Assembly (NCBI GenBank): GCA_947646735.1 | Contig: CANTFK010000993.1 | Coordinates: 305,514 to 369,513, forward strand | Reading direction: 5' to 3' | Length of the DNA stretch: 64,000 bases | Source: Peronospora farinosa | Taxonomy: Eukaryota; Oomycota; Peronosporomycetes; Peronosporales; Peronosporaceae | Part shown: piece by piece, positions 12,801 to 26,513 of the stretch | Position numbering within the stretch: position 1 is the stretch's first letter | How the letters are laid out: every line of letters begins with the position of its first letter | Position numbers and translations under genes: made by a program | The notes under the pieces: generated by a model | Databases searched by the model: none | What the model saw: only the letters and a program-made list of their open reading frames with translations | What the model was told of the DNA's origin: nothing

Positions 12801-15800
12801 TGCGAAAGGAACAGATGGCGAGTGTATCTCGTCTGGCTTGGCAATCGTGAAGATGCTGAAGAAGGGTGAGAAAACTGCTTATATTAAGCTCTCACGGCGG
12901 AAGAAAATGAGCTGCAGGCAGAGAAATTCCTTGTGGACATTCTTGATGAAAATACCCATTACCTGTCTTGTCTCTCTTTCGCTCACGTCCTCTTAATCTG
13001 ATTAATCCAGCCGAAGCATACCGAAGCGAAGAGAACTTACAGGACATCCTAGGAATATTTTCGCAAGAAAAAGTTATCAATTGAATTTAGTCAGCCTATC
13101 AGAAAGGAACAATGGCTTTACATCTTGGCCAAAGTATTGTCATATAAAAACAATCTTATTCGTTTGCAAACAGAAAATTCGTGTCTCTTCATTCGAGAAT
13201 TGTCTGGCTCAATAAGATAATGGTAAAGCTGTTCTGCGTCATCGTTGGTATGAAGGGAAGTGCGTTTCCTGTGGACATTGATACGACTGAGAGTGTGGGG
13301 AGACCTAAAAGACGCAAGCAAGGCAAAGAAGGCGAACGCCTTGAAGAACGTTGGTGCGCGTAACCTGCAGCTCTTCCTTGCGAAAGGAACAGATGGCGAG
13401 TGTATCTCGTCTGGCTTGGCAATCGTGAAGATGCTGAAGAAGGGTGAGAAAACTGCTTATATTAAGCTCTCACGGCGGAAGAAAATGAGCTGCAGGCAGA
13501 GAAATTCCTTGTGGACATTCTTGATGAAAATACCCATTACCTGTCTTGTCTCTCTTTCGCTCACGTCCTCTTAATCTGATTAATCCAGCCGAAGCATACC
13601 GAAGCGAAGAGAACTTACAGGACATCCTAGGAATATTTTCGCAAGAAAAAGTTATCAATTGAATTTAGTCAGCCTATCAGAAAGGAACAATGGCTTTACA
13701 TCTTGGCCAAAGTATTGTCATATAAAAACAATCTTATTCGTTTGCAAACAGAAAATTCGTGTCTCTTCATTCGAGAATTGTCTGGCTCAATAAGATAATG
13801 GTAAAGCTGTTCTGCGTCATCGTTGGTATGAAGGGAAGTGCGTTTCCTGTGGACATTGATACGACTGAGAGTGTGGGGAGACCTAAAAGACGCAAGCAAG
13901 GCAAAGAAGGCGAACGCCTTGAAGAACGTTGGTGCGCGTAACCTGCAGCTCTTCCTTGCGAAAGGAACAGATGGCGAGTGTATCTCGTCTGGCTTGGCAA
14001 TCGTGAAGATGCTGAAGAAGGGTGAGAAAACTGCTTATATTAAGCTCTCACGGCGGAAGAAAATGAGCTGCAGGCAGAGAAATTCCTTGTGGACATTCTT
14101 GATGAAAATACCCATTACCTGTCTTGTCTCTCTTTCGCTCACGTCCTCTTAATCTGATTAATCCAGCCGAAGCATACCGAAGCGAAGAGAACTTACAGGA
14201 CATCCTAGGAATATTTTCGCAAGAAAAAGTTATCAATTGAATTTAGTCAGCCTATCAGAAAGGAACAATGGCTTTACATCTTGGCCAAAGTATTGTCATA
14301 TAAAAACAATCTTATTCGTTTGCAAACAGAAAATTCGTGTCTCTTCATTCGAGAATTGTCTGGCTCAATAAGATAATGGTAAAGCTGTTCTGCGTCATCG
14401 TTGGTATGAAGGGAAGTGCGTTTCCTGTGGACATTGATACGACTGAGAGTGTGGGGAGACCTAAAAGACGCAAGCAAGGCAAAGAAGGCGAACGCCTTGA
14501 AGAACGTTGGTGCGCGTAACCTGCAGCTCTTCCTTGCGAAAGGAACAGATGGCGAGTGTATCTCGTCTGGCTTGGCAATCGTGAAGATGCTGAAGAAGGG
14601 TGAGAAAACTGCTTATATTAAGCTCTCACGGCGGAAGAAAATGAGCTGCAGGCAGAGAAATTCCTTGTGGACATTCTTGATGAAAATACCCATTACCTGT
14701 CTTGTCTCTCTTTCGCTCACGTCCTCTTAATCTGATTAATCCAGCCGAAGCATACCGAAGCGAAGAGAACTTACAGGACATCCTAGGAATATTTTCGCAA
14801 GAAAAAGTTATCAATTGAATTTAGTCAGCCTATCAGAAAGGAACAATGGCTTTACATCTTGGCCAAAGTATCGTCATATAAAAACAATCTTATTCGTTTG
14901 CAAACAGAAAATTCGTGTCTCTTCATTCGAGAATTGTCTGGCTCAATAAGATAATGGTAAAGCTGTTCTGCGTCATCGTTGGTATGAAGGGAAGTGCGTT
15001 TCCTGTGGACATTGATACGACTGAGAGTGTGGGGAGACCTAAAAGACGCAAGCAAGGCAAAGAAGGCGAACGCCTTGAAGAACGTTGGTGCGCGTAACCT
15101 GCAGCTCTTCCTTGCGAAAGGAACAGATGGCGAGTGTATCTCGTCTGGCTTGGCAATCGTGAAGATGCTGAAGAAGGGTGAGAAAACTGCTTATATTAAG
15201 CTCTCACGGCGGAAGAAAATGAGCTGCAGGCAGAGAAATTCCTTGTGGACATTCTTGATGAAAATACCCATTACCTGTCTTGTCTCTCTTTCGCTCACGT
15301 CCTCTTAATCTGATTAATCCAGCCGAAGCATACCGAAGCGAAGAGAACTTACAGGACATCCTAGGAATATTTTCGCAAGAAAAAGTTATCAATTGAATTT
15401 AGTCAGCCTATCAGAAAGGAACAATGGCTTTACATCTTGGCCAAAGTATCGTCATATAAAAACAATCTTATTCGTTTGCAAACAGAAAATTCGTGTCTCT
15501 TCATTCGAGAATTGTCTGGCTCAATAAGATAATGGTAAAGCTGTTCTGCGTCATCGTTGGTATGAAGGGAAGTGCGTTTCCTGTGGACATTGATACGACT
15601 GAGAGTGTGGGGAGACCTAAAAGACGCAAGCAAGGCAAAGAAGGCGAACGCCTTGAAGAACGTTGGTGCGCGTAACCTGCAGCTCTTCCTTGCGAAAGGA
15701 ACAGATGGCGAGTGTATCTCGTCTGGCTTGGCAATCGTGAAGATGCTGAAGAAGGGTGAGAAAACTGCTTATATTAAGCTCTCACGGCGGAAGAAAATGA

Positions 15801-18800
15801 GCTGCAGGCAGAGAAATTCCTTGTGGACATTCTTGATGAAAATACCCATTACCTGTCTTGTCTCTCTTTCGCTCACGTCCTCTTAATCTGATTAATCCAG
15901 CCGAAGCATACCGAAGCGAAGAGAACTTACAGGACATCCTAGGAATATTTTCGCAAGAAAAAGTTATCAATTGAATTTAGTCAGCCTATCAGAAAGGAAC
16001 AATGGCTTTACATCTTGGCCAAAGTATCGTCATATAAAAACAATCTTATTCGTTTGCAAACAGAAAATTCGTGTCTCTTCATTCGAGAATTGTCTGGCTC
16101 AATAAGATAATGGTAAAGCTGTTCTGCGTCATCGTTGGTATGAAGGGAAGTGCGTTTCCTGTGGACATTGATACGACTGAGAGTGTGGGGAGACCTAAAA
16201 GACGCAAGCAAGGCAAAGAAGGCGAACGCCTTGAAGAACGTTGGTGCGCGTAACCTGCAGCTCTTCCTTGCGAAAGGAACAGATGGCGAGTGTATCTCGT
16301 CTGGCTTGGCAATCGTGAAGATGCTGAAGAAGGGTGAGAAAACTGCTTATATTAAGCTCTCACGGCGGAAGAAAATGAGCTGCAGGCAGAGAAATTCCTT
16401 GTGGACATTCTTGATGAAAATACCCATTACCTGTCTTGTCTCTCTTTCGCTCACGTCCTCTTAATCTGATTAATCCAGCCGAAGCATACCGAAGCGAAGA
16501 GAACTTACAGGACATCCTAGGAATATTTTCGCAAGAAAAAGTTATCAATTGAATTTAGTCAGCCTATCAGAAAGGAACAATGGCTTTACATCTTGGCCAA
16601 AGTATCGTCATATAAAAACAATCTTATTCGTTTGCAAACAGAAAATTCGTGTCTCTTCATTCGAGAATTGTCTGGCTCAATAAGATAATGGTAAAGCTGT
16701 TCTGCGTCATCGTTGGTATGAAGGGAAGTGCGTTTCCTGTGGACATTGATACGACTGAGAGTGTGGGGAGACCTAAAAGACGCAAGCAAGGCAAAGAAGG
16801 CGAACGCCTTGAAGAACGTTGGTGCGCGTAACCTGCAGCTCTTCCTTGCGAAAGGAACAGATGGCGAGTGTATCTCGTCTGGCTTGGCAATCGTGAAGAT
16901 GCTGAAGAAGGGTGAGAAAACTGCTTATATTAAGCTCTCACGGCGGAAGAAAATGAGCTGCAGGCAGAGAAATTCCTTGTGGACATTCTTGATGAAAATA
17001 CCCATTACCTGTCTTGTCTCTCTTTCGCTCACGTCCTCTTAATCTGATTAATCCAGCCGAAGCATACCGAAGCGAAGAGAACTTACAGGACATCCTAGGA
17101 ATATTTTCGCAAGAAAAAGTTATCAATTGAATTTAGTCAGCCTATCAGAAAGGAACAATGGCTTTACATCTTGGCCAAAGTATCGTCATATAAAAACAAT
17201 CTTATTCGTTTGCAAACAGAAAATTCGTGTCTCTTCATTCGAGAATTGTCTGGCTCAATAAGATAATGGTAAAGCTGTTCTGCGTCATCGTTGGTATGAA
17301 GGGAAGTGCGTTTCCTGTGGACATTGATACGACTGAGAGTGTGGGGAGACCTAAAAGACGCAAGCAAGGCAAAGAAGGCGAACGCCTTGAAGAACGTTGG
17401 TGCGCGTAACCTGCAGCTCTTCCTTGCGAAAGGAACAGATGGCGAGTGTATCTCGTCTGGCTTGGCAATCGTGAAGATGCTGAAGAAGGGTGAGAAAACT
17501 GCTTATATTAAGCTCTCACGGCGGAAGAAAATGAGCTGCAGGCAGAGAAATTCCTTGTGGACATTCTTGATGAAAATACCCATTACCTGTCTTGTCTCTC
17601 TTTCGCTCACGTCCTCTTAATCTGATTAATCCAGCCGAAGCATACCGAAGCGAAGAGAACTTACAGGACATCCTAGGAATATTTTCGCAAGAAAAAGTTA
17701 TCAATTGAATTTAGTCAGCCTATCAGAAAGGAACAATGGCTTTACATCTTGGCCAAAGTATCGTCATATAAAAACAATCTTATTCGTTTGCAAACAGAAA
17801 ATTCGTGTCTCTTCATTCGAGAATTGTCTGGCTCAATAAGATAATGGTAAAGCTGTTCTGCGTCATCGTTGGTATGAAGGGAAGTGCGTTTCCTGTGGAC
17901 ATTGATACGACTGAGAGTGTGGGGAGACCTAAAAGACGCAAGCAAGGCAAAGAAGGCGAACGCCTTGAAGAACGTTGGTGCGCGTAACCTGCAGCTCTTC
18001 CTTGCGAAAGGAACAGATGGCGAGTGTATCTCGTCTGGCTTGGCAATCGTGAAGATGCTGAAGAAGGGTGAGAAAACTGCTTATATTAAGCTCTCACGGC
18101 GGAAGAAAATGAGCTGCAGGCAGAGAAATTCCTTGTGGACATTCTTGATGAAAATACCCATTACCTGTCTTGTCTCTCTTTCGCTCACGTCCTCTTAATC
18201 TGATTAATCCAGCCGAAGCATACCGAAGCGAAGAGAACTTACAGGACATCCTAGGAATATTTTCGCAAGAAAAAGTTATCAATTGAATTTAGTCAGCCTA
18301 TCAGAAAGGAACAATGGCTTTACATCTTGGCCAAAGTATCGTCATATAAAAACAATCTTATTCGTTTGCAAACAGAAAATTCGTGTCTCTTCATTCGAGA
18401 ATTGTCTGGCTCAATAAGATAATGGTAAAGCTGTTCTGCGTCATCGTTGGTATGAAGGGAAGTGCGTTTCCTGTGGACATTGATACGACTGAGAGTGTGG
18501 GGAGACCTAAAAGACGCAAGCAAGGCAAAGAAGGCGAACGCCTTGAAGAACGTTGGTGCGCGTAACCTGCAGCTCTTCCTTGCGAAAGGAACAGATGGCG
18601 AGTGTATCTCGTCTGGCTTGGCAATCGTGAAGATGCTGAAGAAGGGTGAGAAAACTGCTTATATTAAGCTCTCACGGCGGAAGAAAATGAGCTGCAGGCA
18701 GAGAAATTCCTTGTGGACATTCTTGATGAAAATACCCATTACCTGTCTTGTCTCTCTTTCGCTCACGTCCTCTTAATCTGATTAATCCAGCCGAAGCATA

Positions 18801-21800
18801 CCGAAGCGAAGAGAACTTACAGGACATCCTAGGAATATTTTCGCAAGAAAAAGTTATCAATTGAATTTAGTCAGCCTATCAGAAAGGAACAATGGCTTTA
18901 CATCTTGGCCAAAGTATCGTCATATAAAAACAATCTTATTCGTTTGCAAACAGAAAATTCGTGTCTCTTCATTCGAGAATTGTCTGGCTCAATAAGATAA
19001 TGGTAAAGCTGTTCTGCGTCATCGTTGGTATGAAGGGAAGTGCGTTTCCTGTGGACATTGATACGACTGAGAGTGTGGGGAGACCTAAAAGACGCAAGCA
19101 AGGCAAAGAAGGCGAACGCCTTGAAGAACGTTGGTGCGCGTAACCTGCAGCTCTTCCTTGCGAAAGGAACAGATGGCGAGTGTATCTCGTCTGGCTTGGC
19201 AATCGTGAAGATGCTGAAGAAGGGTGAGAAAACTGCTTATATTAAGCTCTCACGGCGGAAGAAAATGAGCTGCAGGCAGAGAAATTCCTTGTGGACATTC
19301 TTGATGAAAATACCCATTACCTGTCTTGTCTCTCTTTCGCTCACGTCCTCTTAATCTGATTAATCCAGCCGAAGCATACCGAAGCGAAGAGAACTTACAG
19401 GACATCCTAGGAATATTTTCGCAAGAAAAAGTTATCAATTGAATTTAGTCAGCCTATCAGAAAGGAACAATGGCTTTACATCTTGGCCAAAGTATCGTCA
19501 TATAAAAACAATCTTATTCGTTTGCAAACAGAAAATTCGTGTCTCTTCATTCGAGAATTGTCTGGCTCAATAAGATAATGGTAAAGCTGTTCTGCGTCAT
19601 CGTTGGTATGAAGGGAAGTGCGTTTCCTGTGGACATTGATACGACTGAGAGTGTGGGGAGACCTAAAAGACGCAAGCAAGGCAAAGAAGGCGAACGCCTT
19701 GAAGAACGTTGGTGCGCGTAACCTGCAGCTCTTCCTTGCGAAAGGAACAGATGGCGAGTGTATCTCGTCTGGCTTGGCAATCGTGAAGATGCTGAAGAAG
19801 GGTGAGAAAACTGCTTATATTAAGCTCTCACGGCGGAAGAAAATGAGCTGCAGGCAGAGAAATTCCTTGTGGACATTCTTGATGAAAATACCCATTACCT
19901 GTCTTGTCTCTCTTTCGCTCACGTCCTCTTAATCTGATTAATCCAGCCGAAGCATACCGAAGCGAAGAGAACTTACAGGACATCCTAGGAATATTTTCGC
20001 AAGAAAAAGTTATCAATTGAATTTAGTCAGCCTATCAGAAAGGAACAATGGCTTTACATCTTGGCCAAAGTATCGTCATATAAAAACAATCTTATTCGTT
20101 TGCAAACAGAAAATTCGTGTCTCTTCATTCGAGAATTGTCTGGCTCAATAAGATAATGGTAAAGCTGTTCTGCGTCATCGTTGGTATGAAGGGAAGTGCG
20201 TTTCCTGTGGACATTGATACGACTGAGAGTGTGGGGAGACCTAAAAGACGCAAGCAAGGCAAAGAAGGCGAACGCCTTGAAGAACGTTGGTGCGCGTAAC
20301 CTGCAGCTCTTCCTTGCGAAAGGAACAGATGGCGAGTGTATCTCGTCTGGCTTGGCAATCGTGAAGATGCTGAAGAAGGGTGAGAAAACTGCTTATATTA
20401 AGCTCTCACGGCGGAAGAAAATGAGCTGCAGGCAGAGAAATTCCTTGTGGACATTCTTGATGAAAATACCCATTACCTGTCTTGTCTCTCTTTCGCTCAC
20501 GTCCTCTTAATCTGATTAATCCAGCCGAAGCATACCGAAGCGAAGAGAACTTACAGGACATCCTAGGAATATTTTCGCAAGAAAAAGTTATCAATTGAAT
20601 TTAGTCAGCCTATCAGAAAGGAACAATGGCTTTACATCTTGGCCAAAGTATCGTCATATAAAAACAATCTTATTCGTTTGCAAACAGAAAATTCGTGTCT
20701 CTTCATTCGAGAATTGTCTGGCTCAATAAGATAATGGTAAAGCTGTTCTGCGTCATCGTTGGTATGAAGGGAAGTGCGTTTCCTGTGGACATTGATACGA
20801 CTGAGAGTGTGGGGAGACCTAAAAGACGCAAGCAAGGCAAAGAAGGCGAACGCCTTGAAGAACGTTGGTGCGCGTAACCTGCAGCTCTTCCTTGCGAAAG
20901 GAACAGATGGCGAGTGTATCTCGTCTGGCTTGGCAATCGTGAAGATGCTGAAGAAGGGTGAGAAAACTGCTTATATTAAGCTCTCACGGCGGAAGAAAAT
21001 GAGCTGCAGGCAGAGAAATTCCTTGTGGACATTCTTGATGAAAATACCCATTACCTGTCTTGTCTCTCTTTCGCTCACGTCCTCTTAATCTGATTAATCC
21101 AGCCGAAGCATACCGAAGCGAAGAGAACTTACAGGACATCCTAGGAATATTTTCGCAAGAAAAAGTTATCAATTGAATTTAGTCAGCCTATCAGAAAGGA
21201 ACAATGGCTTTACATCTTGGCCAAAGTATCGTCATATAAAAACAATCTTATTCGTTTGCAAACAGAAAATTCGTGTCTCTTCATTCGAGAATTGTCTGGC
21301 TCAATAAGATAATGGTAAAGCTGTTCTGCGTCATCGTTGGTATGAAGGGAAGTGCGTTTCCTGTGGACATTGATACGACTGAGAGTGTGGGGAGACCTAA
21401 AAGACGCAAGCAAGGCAAAGAAGGCGAACGCCTTGAAGAACGTTGGTGCGCGTAACCTGCAGCTCTTCCTTGCGAAAGGAACAGATGGCGAGTGTATCTC
21501 GTCTGGCTTGGCAATCGTGAAGATGCTGAAGAAGGGTGAGAAAACTGCTTATATTAAGCTCTCACGGCGGAAGAAAATGAGCTGCAGGCAGAGAAATTCC
21601 TTGTGGACATTCTTGATGAAAATACCCATTACCTGTCTTGTCTCTCTTTCGCTCACGTCCTCTTAATCTGATTAATCCAGCCGAAGCATACCGAAGCGAA
21701 GAGAACTTACAGGACATCCTAGGAATATTTTCGCAAGAAAAAGTTATCAATTGAATTTAGTCAGCCTATCAGAAAGGAACAATGGCTTTACATCTTGGCC

Positions 21801-24800
21801 AAAGTATCGTCATATAAAAACAATCTTATTCGTTTGCAAACAGAAAATTCGTGTCTCTTCATTCGAGAATTGTCTGGCTCAATAAGATAATGGTAAAGCT
21901 GTTCTGCGTCATCGTTGGTATGAAGGGAAGTGCGTTTCCTGTGGACATTGATACGACTGAGAGTGTGGGGAGACCTAAAAGACGCAAGCAAGGCAAAGAA
22001 GGCGAACGCCTTGAAGAACGTTGGTGCGCGTAACCTGCAGCTCTTCCTTGCGAAAGGAACAGATGGCGAGTGTATCTCGTCTGGCTTGGCAATCGTGAAG
22101 ATGCTGAAGAAGGGTGAGAAAACTGCTTATATTAAGCTCTCACGGCGGAAGAAAATGAGCTGCAGGCAGAGAAATTCCTTGTGGACATTCTTGATGAAAA
22201 TACCCATTACCTGTCTTGTCTCTCTTTCGCTCACGTCCTCTTAATCTGATTAATCCAGCCGAAGCATACCGAAGCGAAGAGAACTTACAGGACATCCTAG
22301 GAATATTTTCGCAAGAAAAAGTTATCAATTGAATTTAGTCAGCCTATCAGAAAGGAACAATGGCTTTACATCTTGGCCAAAGTATCGTCATATAAAAACA
22401 ATCTTATTCGTTTGCAAACAGAAAATTCGTGTCTCTTCATTCGAGAATTGTCTGGCTCAATAAGATAATGGTAAAGCTGTTCTGCGTCATCGTTGGTATG
22501 AAGGGAAGTGCGTTTCCTGTGGACATTGATACGACTGAGAGTGTGGGGAGACCTAAAAGACGCAAGCAAGGCAAAGAAGGCGAACGCCTTGAAGAACGTT
22601 GGTGCGCGTAACCTGCAGCTCTTCCTTGCGAAAGGAACAGATGGCGAGTGTATCTCGTCTGGCTTGGCAATCGTGAAGATGCTGAAGAAGGGTGAGAAAA
22701 CTGCTTATATTAAGCTCTCACGGCGGAAGAAAATGAGCTGCAGGCAGAGAACTTCCTTGTGGACATTCTTGATGAAAATACCCATTACCTGTCTTGTCTC
22801 TCTTTCGCTCACGTCCTCTTAATCTGATTAATCCAGCCGAAGCATACCGAAGCGAAGAGAACTTACAGGACATCCTAGGAATATTTTCGCAAGAAAAAGT
22901 TATCAATTGAATTTAGTCAGCCTATCAGAAAGGAACAATGGCTTTACATCTTGGCCAAAGTATCGTCATATAAAAACAATCTTATTCGTTTGCAAACAGA
23001 AAATTCGTGTCTCTTCATTCGAGAATTGTCTGGCTCAATAAGATAATGGTAAAGCTGTTCTGCGTCATCGTTGGTATGAAGGGAAGTGCGTTTCCTGTGG
23101 ACATTGATACGACTGAGAGTGTGGGGAGACCTAAAAGACGCAAGCAAGGCAAAGAAGGCGAACGCCTTGAAGAACGTTGGTGCGCGTAACCTGCAGCTCT
23201 TCCTTGCGAAAGGAACAGATGGCGAGTGTATCTCGTCTGGCTTGGCAATCGTGAAGATGCTGAAGAAGGGTGAGAAAACTGCTTATATTAAGCTCTCACG
23301 GCGGAAGAAAATGAGCTGCAGGCAGAGAAATTCCTTGTGGACATTCTTGATGAAAATACCCATTACCTGTCTTGCCTCTCTTTCGCTCACGTCCTCTTAA
23401 TCTGATTAATCCAGCCGAAGCATACCGAAGCGAAGAGAACTTACAGGACATCCTAGGAATATTTTCGCAAGAAAAAGTTATCAATTGAATTTAGTCAGCC
23501 TATCAGAAAGGAACAATGGCTTTACATCTTGGCCAAAGTATCGTCATATAAAAACAATCTTATTCGTTTGCAAACAGAAAATTCGTGTCTCTTCATTCGA
23601 GAATTGTCTGGCTCAATAAGATAATGGTAAAGCTGTTCTGCGTCATCGTTGGTATGAAGGGAAGTGCGTTTCCTGTGGACATTGATACGACTGAGAGTGT
23701 GGGGAGACCTAAAAGACGCAAGCAAGGCAAAGAAGGCGAACGCCTTGAAGAACGTTGGTGCGCGTAACCTGCAGCTCTTCCTTGCGAAAGGAACAGATGG
23801 CGAGTGTATCTCGTCTGGCTTGGCAATCGTGAAGATGCTGAAGAAGGGTGAGAAAACTGCTTATATTAAGCTCTCACGGCGGAAGAAAATGAGCTGCAGG
23901 CAGAGAAATTCCTTGTGGACATTCTTGATGAAAATACCCATTACCTGTCTTGTCTCTCTTTCGCTCACGTCCTCTTAATCTGATTAATCCAGCCGAAGCA
24001 TACCGAAGCGAAGAGAACTTACAGGACATCCTAGGAATATTTTCGCAAGAAAAAGTTATCAATTGAATTTAGTCAGCCTATCAGAAAGGAACAATGGCTT
24101 TACATCTTGGCCAAAGTATCGTCATATAAAAACAATCTTATTCGTTTGCAAACAGAAAATTCGTGTCTCTTCATTCGAGAATTGTCTGGCTCAATAAGAT
24201 AATGGTAAAGCTGTTCTGCGTCATCGTTGGTATGAAGGGAAGTGCGTTTCCTGTGGACATTGATACGACTGAGAGTGTGGGGAGACCTAAAAGACGCAAG
24301 CAAGGCAAAGAAGGCGAACGCCTTGAAGAACGTTGGTGCGCGTAACCTGCAGCTCTTCCTTGCGAAAGGAACAGATGGCGAGTGTATCTCGTCTGGCTTG
24401 GCAATCGTGAAGATGCTGAAGAAGGGTGAGAAAACTGCTTATATTAAGCTCTCACGGCGGAAGAAAATGAGCTGCAGGCAGAGAAATTCCTTGTGGACAT
24501 TCTTGATGAAAATACCCATTACCTGTCTTGTCTCTCTTTCGCTCACGTCCTCTTAATCTGATTAATCCAGCCGAAGCATACCGAAGCGAAGAGAACTTAC
24601 AGGACATCCTAGGAATATTTTCGCAAGAAAAAGTTATCAATTGAATTTAGTCAGCCTATCAGAAAGGAACAATGGCTTTACATCTTGGCCAAAGTATCGT
24701 CATATAAAAACAATCTTATTCGTTTGCAACCAGAAAATTCGTGTCTCTTCATTCGAGAATTGTCTGGCTCAATAAGATAATGGTAAAGCTGTTCTGCGTC

Positions 24801-26513
24801 ATCGTTGGTATGAAGGGAAGTGCGTTTCCTGTGGACATTGATACGACTGAGAGTGTGGGGAGACCTAAAAGACGCAAGCAAGGCAAAGAAGGCGAACGCC
24901 TTGAAGAACGTTGGTGCGCGTAACCTGCAGCTCTTCCTTGCGAAAGGAACAGATGGCGAGTGTATCTCGTCTGGCTTGGCAATCGTGAAGATGCTGAAGA
25001 AGGGTGAGAAAACTGCTTATATTAAGCTCTCACGGCGGAAGAAAATGAGCTGCAGGCAGAGAAATTCCTTGTGGACATTCTTGATGAAAATACCCATTAC
25101 CTGTCTTGCCTCTCTTTCGCTCACGTCCTCTTAATCTGATTAATCCAGCCGAAGCATACCGAAGCGAAGAGAACTTACAGGACATCCTAGGAATATTTTC
25201 GCAAGAAAAAGTTATCAATTGAATTTAGTCAGCCTATCAGAAAGGAACAATGGCTTTACATCTTGGCCAAAGTATCGTCATATAAAAACAATCTTATTCG
25301 TTTGCAAACAGAAAATTCGTGTCTCTTCATTCGAGAATTGTCTGGCTCAATAAGATAATGGTAAAGCTGTTCTGCGTCATCGTTGGTATGAAGGGAAGTG
25401 CGTTTCCTGTGGACATTGATACGACTGAGAGTGTGGGGAGACCTAAAAGACGCAAGCAAGGCAAAGAAGGCGAACGCCTTGAAGAACGTTGGTGCGCGTA
25501 ACCTGCAGCTCTTCCTTGCGAAAGGAACAGATGGCGAGTGTCTCTCGTCTGGCTTGGCAATCGTGAAGATGCTGAAGAAGGGTGAGAAAACTGCTTATAT
25601 TAAGCTCTCACGGCGGAAGAAAATGAGCTGCAGGCAGAGAACTTCCTTGTGGACATTCTTGATGAAAATACCCATTACCTGTCTTGCCTCTCTTTCGCTC
25701 ACGTCCTCTTAATCTGATTAATCCAGCCGAAGCATACCGAAGCGAAGAGAACTTACAGGACATCCTAGGAATATTTTCGCAAGAAAAAGTTATCAATTGA
25801 ATTTAGTCAGCCTATCAGAAAGGAACAATGGCTTTACATCTTGGCCAAAGTATCGTCATATAAAAACAATCTTATTCGTTTGCAAACAGAAAATTCGTGT
25901 CTCTTCATTCGAGAATTGTCTGGCTCAATAAGATAATGGTAAAGCTGTTCTGCGTCATCGTTGGTATGAAGGAAAGTGCGTTTCCTGTGGACATTGATAC
26001 GACTGAGAGTGTGGGGAGACCTAAAAGACGCAAGCAAGGCAAAGAAGGCGAACGCCTTGAAGAACGTTGGTGCGCGTAACCTGCAGCTCTTCCTTGCGAA
26101 AGGAACAGATGGCGAGTGTATCTCGTCTGGCTTGGAAATCGTGAAGATGCTGAAGAAGGGTGAGAAAACTGCTTATAATAAGCTCTCACGGCGGAAGAAA
26201 ATGAGCTGCAGGCAGAGAAATTCCTTGTGGACATTCTTGATGAAAATACCCATTACCTGTCTTGCCTCTCTTTCGCTCACGTCCTCTTAATCTGATTAAT
26301 CCAGCCGAAGCATACCGAAGCGAAGAGAACTTACAGGACATCCTAGGAATATTTTCGCAAGAAAAAGTTATCAATTGAATTTAGTCAGCCTATCAGAAAG
26401 GAACAATGGCTTTACATCTTGGCCAAAGTATCGTCATATAAAAACAATCTTATTCGTTTGCAAACAGAAAATTCGTGTCTCTTCATTCGAGAATTGTCTG
26501 GCTCAATAAGATA